A stretch of DNA of 64,000 nucleotides. Source: an uncultured Draconibacterium sp. Its GTDB lineage: Bacteria > Bacteroidota > Bacteroidia > Bacteroidales > Prolixibacteraceae. Location of the stretch: assembly GCF_963676735.1 (NCBI RefSeq), contig NZ_OY781464.1:405001-469000 (forward strand). The letters are read 5' to 3'. The notes beneath the pieces are model-generated. The model worked only from the letters and a program-made list of their open reading frames with translations. It did no database searches and was not told the origin of the DNA. The translations under genes and the position numbers were made by a program. Numbering within the stretch: position 1 is the stretch's first letter; each line of letters opens with the position of its first letter. Below, piece after piece: positions 8,493-14,855 of the stretch.

Positions 8493-9428
8493 TCAATTTT
8501 CATCATTCCATTTGTCTGTTACCACAGGAAATAAATTATATTTCTCTCCGAACTGCGATAGAAATTCAAGACTAAATGCCCTGAATGTATAGCTTACCGG
8601 AAGTAGAAGCACTGAGCCAATGTACGGAATGGCAATTAGCAGCAGGCCGATACAGCAAGTAATTACCGCAAAAAATATGATGGCTATGGCAACGGCAATA
8701 CCCAAAACAAAAATGAACAGTCCGTAAAAAATAAAAGGGAGTGCCTTTTTTGCAAATAGAACCAGAAACATACTCCAGCCTTTTGCCACGCCAACGCGGT
8801 TTTTGTACATTAATGGTACAACAAAATCTTTTAAAAACATGGTGATATAGCCGAACACAACCAGGTAGCCCAAAAAAAGCAATACCATCTGTGCTATTCC
8901 CAAAAATACGGCTTCTTTCGATGCGTCGGTTTCATAAAGGGTTTTGCCGGTAACAAAGCAGTAGCTAATAAACAGCACAAAAACCGCAAAGGCAAACCAC
9001 CCAAAAAAGAATTCGAAAATAAAAAGCGAGTTGCCTTGTTTCCGGAACTCATGCCAGGGTTTACTTATTTCGGCTTTGTTGTGTACTACATTGTGCAAAA
9101 ACATAAACTTTCCGCGCGAGCTCACCCAAATACACACTGAAATAACTATCACCAGTAAAATTAAACCAACCAATATCAGGTTTGCCCACAAAGGATTGTT
9201 CATTAACCAGTCCCACGCGGTTTGCGGAAAATTAAAAAATTCTTCCCAGTTGGTATTGCTATTCCCTCCGTTTCCCGAGCCGTTACCTCCACAGTCGGTA
9301 AGGCCGGCTAGCCAGGCGGTAAAACCTATCTTAAACCACTTGTTTATGTCAAAAGGTTGAAACAGGGCATTTTTCATGCGTCGAAAACCCGCGGAAAGGG
9401 GTTGGCTGTAGTTGATTTGCATGGCCAT
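8493..9428 (-). CDS. Multi-pass membrane protein of unknown function
   Basis: A soluble N-terminal segment (QPLSAGFRRMKNALFQPFDINKWFKIGF) leads into a Gly/Asn-rich loop. Five or six hydrophobic spans follow (for example ANLILVGLILLVIVISVCIW, FGWFAFAVFVLFISYCFV and FYGLFIFVLGIAVAIAIIFF), and the protein ends with a short cytoplasmic tail. Organisation resembles uncharacterised bacterial membrane proteins of the DUF7544/DUF4013 kind, but this is a weak recognition. A longer frame starts at 9461, but that ATG lies inside the promoter spacer, so the ATGs at 9428 or 9422 are the credible starts. These give a very short leader of about 10-15 nt. Confidence 0.65.
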   Translation of the reverse strand: MAMQINYSQPLSAGFRRMKNALFQPFDINKWFKIGFTAWLAGLTDCGGNGSGNGGNSNTNWEEFFNFPQTAWDWLMNNPLWANLILVGLILLVIVISVCIWVSSRGKFMFLHNVVHNKAEISKPWHEFRKQGNSLFIFEFFFGWFAFAVFVLFISYCFVTGKTLYETDASKEAVFLGIAQMVLLFLGYLVVFGYITMFLKDFVVPLMYKNRVGVAKGWSMFLVLFAKKALPFIFYGLFIFVLGIAVAIAIIFFAVITCCIGLLLIAIPYIGSVLLLPVSYTFRAFSLEFLSQFGEKYNLFPVVTDKWNDEN

Positions 9429-9443
9429 TGTTTTTGGTTTAGT

Positions 9444-9475
9444 GCAAGTTAGGGCATTCATCTCTTTTTGTCAAA
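9444..9475 (-). promoter_or_regulatory. Promoter of the membrane-protein/DUF1330 pair
   Basis: On the minus strand TTTG (9472-9475) is followed after 20 bp by TAACTTGC (9444-9451), one of the best-spaced -33/-7 pairs in the window although the -7 deviates from TAnnTTTG. Its position rules out the upstream ATG at 9461 as the start codon. Confidence 0.6.
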
Positions 9476-9791
9476 CTATTTTTCAGGTAAATAGGCTTGC
9501 TGTAGCTCAGGTGTTTTATTGTATCTGTGCCTGGTACCATCTTATTTTTCTTCTGTTTTTAGAAACGCTGAATGAAAAAACTGAAGCCCGAAAAATGTAC
9601 ATGAATGTAAAGATGTTTATATTTATCGTTTACTAAATGCAACATAAACGAAGTAGTCCAATTCATCTTTTAGTGCCAAAGCATAACATGATGGATATTT
9701 TTTCGTTTAAAATGTATTTGTAAGAAAAAGCAGTTGAAAGATATAGGTGGGCTGCATTAGGTAATTACGAAAGTAGATTTAATTGAAAGTT
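9476..9791. other. Divergent intergenic region, no gene seen
   Basis: AT-rich spacer of about 315 bp between two divergent genes. I find no convincing ORF, hairpin or repeat. A TGTATTTG near 9714, one mismatch from the -7 consensus, could serve the downstream coiled-coil protein gene. Confidence 0.45.
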
Positions 9792-10397
9792 ATGAAGAAA
9801 GTTGCCGTATTTATTGTATTGATGGTAGTTAGTGTTGTTGTTGTTGTTGCAAAAAAGGATATTAATGCATGGAAGCAGGAACCCACCCTTGAGAAGCAAT
9901 ACGAAGTTTTTAAACTAAATCTTAATTTCTGGAATGGTTCTTACTTTTTAAAAGAAGACCAGTTAAACGATTTTTATGGCGCTTTAACTGATAGTATTGC
10001 CGGGCTTGATAATAATTTGCAGCAAAAATTATCTCAAATACAAAAGCTAAACAGCGAGCTAAGTTCAAGAGACGGGCAAATTACCAGTTTGCAGCAACAA
10101 CTCGATGAGAGTTTAAAATTACAGAACTCAATTGGTGTGATGGGAATGAATATTAATAAAAGCGCCTATTCTGTTAGCATGTATTTGTTTATTGCAGCAG
10201 TTTTGGTGCTTGCCGGTTTTGTATTTTTGCTGTATAAAAGAAGTATTGCTGTTACCAAACGCACAAAAAAGGAATACCTGGAGCTAAAAGAGGAATACGA
10301 GGTGCATAAAAAGAATGCACTTGACCGTTATACCAAAATTAATATGGAGTTGCATAAAACAAGGCTGGAATTGAAAAAAGGTACTACCAGATCTTAG
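9792..10397 (+). CDS. Membrane-anchored coiled-coil protein of unknown function
   Basis: The 201-residue protein has an N-terminal signal or anchor (about residues 2-20, Val-rich), a predicted extracytoplasmic region with a heptad-like coiled coil (SIAGLDNNLQQKLSQIQKLN through LQQQLDESL), a transmembrane span (VSMYLFIAAVLVLAGFVFLLY), and a charged Lys/Glu-rich C-terminal helix. I do not recognise a characterised family. Similar Bacteroidota proteins are often mis-annotated as methyltransferases. The ATG at 9792 was chosen over a TTG three codons upstream. Its neighbours do not suggest a role. Confidence 0.6.
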   Translation: MKKVAVFIVLMVVSVVVVVAKKDINAWKQEPTLEKQYEVFKLNLNFWNGSYFLKEDQLNDFYGALTDSIAGLDNNLQQKLSQIQKLNSELSSRDGQITSLQQQLDESLKLQNSIGVMGMNINKSAYSVSMYLFIAAVLVLAGFVFLLYKRSIAVTKRTKKEYLELKEEYEVHKKNALDRYTKINMELHKTRLELKKGTTRS

Positions 10398-10470
10398 TAT
10401 TCTATGTTTTGCTAAAGGAGCAGTTGAAACTATGCTGCACTGGTATTTGACTTTTTAACCTGCTACTGGT

Positions 10471-10501
10471 AAAAAACAAAACCCCGGCCAAACAGCCGGG
10501 G
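10471..10501 (-). terminator. Intrinsic terminator after the EF-G paralog
   Basis: CCCCGGC (10482-10488) and GCCGGGG (10495-10501) form a 7-bp GC stem with a 6-nt loop. On the minus strand it is followed by TTTTGTTTTTT, a canonical rho-independent terminator 41 bp after the EF-G paralog's stop. It can also stop plus-strand transcription from the preceding gene. Confidence 0.9.
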
Positions 10502-10541
10502 CTTCAATTTTAGTTTATAGTAAAATGGATTAGAAAATGGT

Positions 10542-12698
10542 CTATTCCTCTTCCTGCTCAGCTTCGTAAGCTTTAAGCAGTTCGTCTTGTACATCGGCAG
10601 GCACTTTTTCGTAGCCATCAAAACTCATGCTGAATACGCCTCTACCTCCGGTAATTGAGCTTAACGAAGTAGTGTATTTATGCATTTCTTTTTGTGGTAC
10701 TTTTGCGCTGATTTTTTCCATGCCTTTTTCAGAGCCCATTCCCATAATCATGGCTCTTCGTCCTTGCAGGTCACTCATGGCATCACCCATTCGGTCTGAT
10801 GGTACCCAAACATCGAGGTTGAAAATTGGTTCCAGAATTTTTGGGCCGGCATTTTTGAAGGCCATGCTAAAGGCATTCCGTCCGGCTAATTTAAACGAAA
10901 TTTCATTTGAGTCAACCGGGTGCATTTTACCGTCGTATACGTACACAACAATGTCGCGGGCATACGAACCGGTAAGTGGGCCTTCTTCCATTTTTTCCAT
11001 AATCCCTTTCAGGATGGCAGGCATAAAACGGGCATCAATAGAACCACCAACAATACAGTTGCAGAAAATTAATTTTCCTCCCCAGGATAGTGGATGTTCT
11101 TCTTTTGCTCTTACGGAAAGCTTTTGTTCCTTATCGCCAAATTTAAACATCGATTTTGGCTCAGCACCTTCGTTGTAAGGCTCAATAATCATGTGTACCT
11201 CGCCAAACTGGCCAGAACCACCCGATTGCTTTTTATGTCGGTAGTCGGCTTGTGCAGGCTTGGTAATTGTTTCGCGGTAAGGTATTCTTGGTTTTAAATA
11301 GTCAACTTCAATTTTATGTACATTATCGAAATACCATTTTAAAATGTTTAAATGGTATTCGCCTTGCCCGTGTACAAGCAGTTGTTTTAATTCTCTTGAG
11401 TATTCAACAACATAGGTTGGATCTTCGTATTTAATTTTACTAAGTACTTCACCTACTTTTTCGTCATCCGAATCGTTAACTGCTTTTACAGCAACAGTGT
11501 GGCGCGACGATGGAAATTCGACTGGAGCAAACTTGGTGCCCAATTCTTTTGCTGCCAGGGTTTGGTTGTATTTTGTTTCTTTTAATTTAACTGTACAGCC
11601 CAAGTCTCCTGCATGCAGCTCATCAACTTTTTCGCGGCTTTTACCATCCGGAACAAACACCTGAGAAAGACGTTCTTTGTTTCCAGTTTTTGAGTTTATC
11701 AGGTCGAGGCCTTCTTTTACCACGCCCGACATTACTTTGAAATAAGTTATTTCTCCAACATGCGGTTCAACAGCAGTTTTAAAAACAAAAAGACTTGGCG
11801 CCTGCGATGCATCCATGGTTACCTCTTTTCCGGCAACTATTTTGGCCATTTTCTTTTCGCTTGGTGCTGGTGCAATGTTGGTAATAAATTCTAACAACCG
11901 ACCAATTCCAACACTTTTTTTGGCACCGGTGCAAAATACCGGGAACAAGGTTCTGTCAAGCATTCCCAGTTTTATACCCTTACGCATTTCGTCTTCGGTA
12001 AGCGTACCTTTGTCGAAGTATAACTCCATCAGCGCTTCCTCGTTTTCAGCTGCTTTTTCAACCAGTTCGTTGTGCAATTCTTCTGCTCTTTCAAGTTCAG
12101 CTTCCGGAATGTCTGAAATCTCAGGTTTGCCACTGTCGTCTTTAAACGTGTACATCTTCATTTTCAGTACATCGATGATGGTAGAGAAGTTGGTTCCTGC
12201 ATCAACGGGATACTGAATAATTGTGGTTTTGTTTCCAAAAGATGCTTTACACTGGTCAAGTGTATTGTCGAAATTTGAATTGTCGTGGTCGAGCTGATTA
12301 AAAACCAAAATCAGTGGAGTTTCGGCTTTATCGGCATGACGGGCACCGGCTTCAGTTCCGGCTTCAACGCCATTTGCTGCATTAATGGTAAGCAGGCCAA
12401 GTGCCGTTACACTTAATGATGATACAACACCACCGCAAAGATCGTCCATCCCCGGGGTGTCCATAATATTAATTTTCTTTCCGTTAAATTCCGTATGCAT
12501 TAGGGTTGAGAAAACAGAATTGCCGTAATCCTGTTCAATTGGGTTATAGTCTGATACCGTATTTTTGGCACCAACATCGCCCTTACGTTTTATAACTCCA
12601 CCCTCAAACAGCATAGCTTCTGCAAGGGTGGTTTTCCCACTGCCGGCATTACCAATTAAAGCAATGTTCCGGACTTCGTCAGTTTTATAAACTTTCAT
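10542..12698 (-). CDS. EF-G paralog (EF-G2-like) with degenerate GTPase motifs
   Basis: The 718-residue protein has the five-domain EF-G architecture and its own P-loop GNAGSGKT (16-23), but the G domain deviates from canonical EF-G. The switch I motif ERGITI is replaced by [14 protein letters not shown] reads DTPGMDDL, so the catalytic His is Met84. NKMD is NQLD (134-137). Domain IV keeps the SGGSGQFGEV and PVDSNEISF segments that contact the decoding centre. Bacteroides is known to carry an EF-G2 that translocates without GTP hydrolysis and matters under carbon starvation. This gene is probably its counterpart, by inference. A canonical fusA is also present (30,631). The ATG at 12698 is used because an upstream in-frame ATG lies before the predicted transcription start. 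Confidence 0.9.
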   Translation of the reverse strand: MKVYKTDEVRNIALIGNAGSGKTTLAEAMLFEGGVIKRKGDVGAKNTVSDYNPIEQDYGNSVFSTLMHTEFNGKKINIMDTPGMDDLCGGVVSSLSVTALGLLTINAANGVEAGTEAGARHADKAETPLILVFNQLDHDNSNFDNTLDQCKASFGNKTTIIQYPVDAGTNFSTIIDVLKMKMYTFKDDSGKPEISDIPEAELERAEELHNELVEKAAENEEALMELYFDKGTLTEDEMRKGIKLGMLDRTLFPVFCTGAKKSVGIGRLLEFITNIAPAPSEKKMAKIVAGKEVTMDASQAPSLFVFKTAVEPHVGEITYFKVMSGVVKEGLDLINSKTGNKERLSQVFVPDGKSREKVDELHAGDLGCTVKLKETKYNQTLAAKELGTKFAPVEFPSSRHTVAVKAVNDSDDEKVGEVLSKIKYEDPTYVVEYSRELKQLLVHGQGEYHLNILKWYFDNVHKIEVDYLKPRIPYRETITKPAQADYRHKKQSGGSGQFGEVHMIIEPYNEGAEPKSMFKFGDKEQKLSVRAKEEHPLSWGGKLIFCNCIVGGSIDARFMPAILKGIMEKMEEGPLTGSYARDIVVYVYDGKMHPVDSNEISFKLAGRNAFSMAFKNAGPKILEPIFNLDVWVPSDRMGDAMSDLQGRRAMIMGMGSEKGMEKISAKVPQKEMHKYTTSLSSITGGRGVFSMSFDGYEKVPADVQDELLKAYEAEQEEE

Positions 12699-12759
12699 AG
12701 TATGTAAGTTTTTTTGATTTATTGATTCTCGTTTTCTTCCTTTTTTGAAGCGAGGACAC

Positions 12760-12789
12760 CAAAAATAGTAATAATTTGTTAACAATCAA
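12760..12789 (-). promoter_or_regulatory. Promoter of the EF-G paralog
   Basis: Minus strand TTG (12787-12789), 19-bp spacer, TATTTTTG (12760-12767): a full Bacteroidota -33/-7 promoter. Transcription would begin near 12753, leaving a 55-nt leader before the ATG at 12698. Confidence 0.7.
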
Positions 12790-13055
12790 GAGGTGGAAAT
12801 CAGCTTCGGAAATTATATTATCCAAGCCTGTGTTGTTGGGGTAATTAATATGCATTAATCCAGCTGCTTAAGGGCGTTTTGTTAATAATTGTTATTGTCT
12901 GAAATCATTCCAAATAACAGGTGTTGGTAAATCATTAAAATAGCATAACAATTATATCAATTAAAAAACAGGGAGCACATATTGGAAGCTGGATTTTAGC
13001 TGTAGTCAATGTTAATTTATTTAGACTGAATAAAAAAAACTGATAAAAAGTCTTT

Positions 13056-13082
13056 TTTGTCTGAATATTTCCTTTAGTTTTG
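13056..13082 (+). promoter_or_regulatory. Promoter of the siroheme/sulfite-reductase operon
   Basis: TAGTTTTG (13075-13082) fits TAnnTTTG. TTTG at 13056-13059 is the -33 candidate, with a spacer of 15 bp, shorter than usual. Transcription would start near 13089, immediately ahead of the leader ORF and attenuator. The 290 bp between this promoter and the divergent EF-G paralog promoter contain no gene that I can see. Confidence 0.55.
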
Positions 13083-13088
13083 CCTCTG

Positions 13089-13104
13089 TGTGACAAAAGT
13101 CACT
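13089..13104. promoter_or_regulatory. CRP/FNR-type dyad at the predicted transcription start
   Basis: TGTGA (13089-13093), six bases, TCACT (13100-13104) matches the CRP-family operator TGTGA-N6-TCACA at nine of ten arm positions. It begins about 7 bp after the -7 element, a position suited to repression. As RNA the same bases form a small GTGAC-AAAA-GTCAC hairpin, so protein-binding and RNA roles are both possible. Confidence 0.4.
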
Positions 13105-13120
13105 AATTAATGAGAATAAA

Positions 13121-13210
13121 ATGATGATGAATTTTTCTGAAATAACAATGTGTAAAATGGCCTGTATGATGTGCATGTGCTGTGCCAAACATTTTGAGCA
13201 GAAGAATTGA
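13121..13210 (+). CDS. Cys/Met-rich leader peptide (29 aa)
   Basis: This short ORF runs from three successive ATG codons (13121, 13124, 13127) to TGA at 13208-13210. Its core is MCKMACMMCMCC (residues 10-21), and the whole peptide has five Cys and eight Met in 29 residues, far above chance. Residues before and after the core (NFSEIT and AKHFEQKN) encode the RNA segments 1 and 2 of the attenuator. It precedes hemA of the sulfite-reductase/siroheme operon by 66 bp. A metal-binding micropeptide is an alternative reading, but the coupled terminator makes a leader peptide the better explanation. Confidence 0.8.
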   Translation: MMMNFSEITMCKMACMMCMCCAKHFEQKN

Positions 13211-13242
13211 TTATGATTTAAAGTAAATAACTTAAATACAAT

Positions 13243-13276
13243 GGCTCTTCTGCATGTGCAGAGGGGCCTTTTTTTT
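13243..13276 (+). terminator. Attenuator terminator immediately before hemA
   Basis: GGCTCTTCTGCA (13243-13254) and TGCAGAGGGGCC (13257-13268) form a 12-bp stem (two G-U pairs) followed by eight T (13269-13276). The hemA ATG starts at the next base. A terminator placed at the 5' end of an operon, not the 3' end, implies conditional readthrough. Confidence 0.9.
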
Positions 13277-14152
13277 ATGGTAGAGTTAGTAAAAATAGGT
13301 AAAGACAGTTCGTTGGAGCAGCGTGAACGGTTTCTTGTCGCGGAAGGCATACAGCATGAAGCGGGTGTGTTTTTACATACTTGTAACAGGGTGGAATGCT
13401 ACCGTGGCCAAGGTAAAGTTGCCAACGAGGTAGTATTACATTTATTTAGGGTTGTGTCCGGATTAGACTCGGCCATTATTGGCGAAACAGCCATTGTGAA
13501 CCAGGTAAAAACGGCCTATCAAAAAGCGGCCTGCACACAAAAACTTGATAAATCGGTGCATAAATTGTTTCAAACAGCTCTGGCGGTTGGCAAGCGGGTC
13601 CGACGCGAAACCGGAATCTCCGAAGGGGCCATGTCGCATAGCCAGGCGGTTGTTGATTTGCTGATAAAGCAAAATACCGATTTTAGCAACTTGCGCATCA
13701 CTATAATTGGGGTGAATAAGCTTAACGAGAAAATTATTCAGTTTTTAATTAATAAAGGTGCCACAGCCATATTTATAGGAAACCGCACTTTTGAAAAGGC
13801 AAGCCTGCTGGCCGAAAAGTACCAATCAACCGCCTTGCGTTTTAACAGGCTACCCGATATTCTTAAGCATACTGATGTGCTGGTTTCGGCAACAAGTGCG
13901 CCCCATTATATCCTTAAAAGTGATGCGTTTGCTGCCACTCAGCCAATTACAATTTTTGATTTGGCAGTGCCACGTGATATCGACCCAACAATTGCCGAAT
14001 TATCGAATGTACAGTTGTTTAATATCGAAACCATCGAGCAAAGCCTGGAGCACAATTTAAAAGCAAGAAAAAATAAAGTAAGGCTGGCAGAAGAGATTAT
14101 TCAGCGAGAGCTTGAGCGCTTTCAAAAACACATGACTTATGGCACAAAATAA
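13277..14152 (+). CDS. hemA: Glutamyl-tRNA reductase, short form (HemA)
   Basis: HemA reduces glutamyl-tRNA to glutamate-1-semialdehyde with NADPH, the first step of C5 tetrapyrrole synthesis. The catalytic Cys36 lies in HTCNRVE, and GETAIVNQVKTAY, VGKRVRRET and the Rossmann segment ITIIGVNKLNEK follow in family order. The protein has 291 residues, against about 420 for typical HemA. It stops after the spinal helix (AEEIIQRELERFQKHM) and lacks the C-terminal dimerisation domain. An in-frame ATG at 13241 would put the terminator stem inside the coding sequence. The start at 13277 is preferred because MVELVKIG aligns with the family N-terminus. It overlaps the DUF2061 gene by 14 bp. Confidence 0.92.
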   Translation: MVELVKIGKDSSLEQRERFLVAEGIQHEAGVFLHTCNRVECYRGQGKVANEVVLHLFRVVSGLDSAIIGETAIVNQVKTAYQKAACTQKLDKSVHKLFQTALAVGKRVRRETGISEGAMSHSQAVVDLLIKQNTDFSNLRITIIGVNKLNEKIIQFLINKGATAIFIGNRTFEKASLLAEKYQSTALRFNRLPDILKHTDVLVSATSAPHYILKSDAFAATQPITIFDLAVPRDIDPTIAELSNVQLFNIETIEQSLEHNLKARKNKVRLAEEIIQRELERFQKHMTYGTK

Positions 14153-14390
14153 TGGGAAAACAACAGAAAGAAAACGAAGGAGCATTGTAAAAACTATCTC
14201 CTGGAGGGCTATCGGAACTATTGATACCATAATTATATCGTGGATTGTGGTAGGTAACCTGAATTTTGCAGTAACCATTGGTGGGGTTGAACTTTTTACA
14301 AAAATGCTGTTGTACTTTTTTCACGAAAGGGCCTGGAACAAAATAAATTTTGGCCGGGTTAAACATGCACCTATTGAATACGAAATTTAA
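14139..14390 (+). CDS. DUF2061 membrane protein
   Basis: The 83-residue protein has the DUF2061 pattern (RSIVKTISWRAIGTIDTIIISWIV...FTKMLLYFFHERAWNKI) with two hydrophobic segments. Members often sit beside cysteine and sulfite-reductase genes, as here, but no molecular function is established. Its ATG lies inside the end of hemA, and the next gene begins 6 bp after its stop, so it is translated as part of the operon. A role in sulfur compound transport or in siroheme delivery would be inference only. Confidence 0.9.
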   Translation: MAQNNGKTTERKRRSIVKTISWRAIGTIDTIIISWIVVGNLNFAVTIGGVELFTKMLLYFFHERAWNKINFGRVKHAPIEYEI

Positions 14391-14396
14391 ATAAAT

Positions 14397-14846
14397 ATGG
14401 CAAACAAAAACTTTTTACCCATTGCAATTGATATTGCCAACCAAAAAATACTAATAGTTGGCGGCGGGCAAAGTGCCTTTAACAAATTGCAGATTTTGCA
14501 CCGACACAATGCCAAAGTTGAGATTTTGGCAACCGAAGTGTGCGACGAAATAAAAAATAGTGGTGTAAAATACATCGAAAAGCCTTACGATAAGAAATAT
14601 ATAAAAGACTATTTAATGCTTTATTCGTGCACAAATAACGACGAAGTAGACCGCCAGATTGAGGAAGATTGCCGTGCGGCAAAGGTTTTAGTTAATATTC
14701 ATGATAAACCAGAACGCTGTCAGTTTGTTTCTCCTGCTATCTACCGTACTGGAAATATTTCGGTAGCCGTAAGTTCGAACGGAGAAAATGTGTACGAATC
14801 AATTCGGATAAGAAATTTAATACAAGATAAGTTGCAACTTAATTAA
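14397..14846 (+). CDS. Precorrin-2 dehydrogenase-like protein (Met8/SirC N-terminal type)
   Basis: The protein should oxidise precorrin-2 to sirohydrochlorin with NAD+. It has 149 residues with the Rossmann signature KILIVGGGQSAFNKLQIL (about 17-34), SCTNNDEVDRQIEEDC, and the FVSPAIYRTGNISVAVSSNGE segment conserved in CysG-N/Met8 proteins. It ends where the dimerisation/ferrochelatase region begins in Met8 (274 residues) and is shorter even than SirC (202). Iron insertion may therefore be weak or done by another protein. It sits between DUF2061 and cysJ, with 9 bp to the latter. Confidence 0.88.
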   Translation: MANKNFLPIAIDIANQKILIVGGGQSAFNKLQILHRHNAKVEILATEVCDEIKNSGVKYIEKPYDKKYIKDYLMLYSCTNNDEVDRQIEEDCRAAKVLVNIHDKPERCQFVSPAIYRTGNISVAVSSNGENVYESIRIRNLIQDKLQLN

Positions 14847-14855
14847 AACGCAAAA

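Larger units (their letters stand above)
13089..13276 (+). promoter_or_regulatory. Cysteine-type transcription attenuator leader of the siroheme/sulfite-reductase operon
   Basis: Three mutually exclusive pairings are visible. 1:2 joins AATTTTTCTG (13130-13139) to CAGAAGAATT (13199-13208), ten pairs with one G-U. 2:3 joins GCAGAAGA (13198-13205) to TCTTCTGC (13246-13253), eight perfect pairs. 3:4 is the terminator (13243-13268) followed by eight T. The leader ORF (13121-13210) places its Cys codons between segments 1 and 2, and its stop codon at the end of segment 2. By analogy with trp/his attenuators, a ribosome stalled at the first Cys codons would cover segment 1, leave 2 free to pair with 3, and let transcription into hemA. 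A ribosome reaching the stop would mask segment 2 and allow termination. The pairings are seen in the sequence; the regulation is inferred. Confidence 0.8.

Noticed and set aside
12699..12785. N-terminal extension of the EF-G paralog
   Set aside because: The extra codons overlap the predicted promoter and do not match the family; the ATG at 12698 begins at the G domain.
13241..13276. Earlier in-frame ATG for hemA
   Set aside because: It would make the terminator stem part of the coding sequence and adds 12 residues not seen in HemA proteins; kept only as an alternative.
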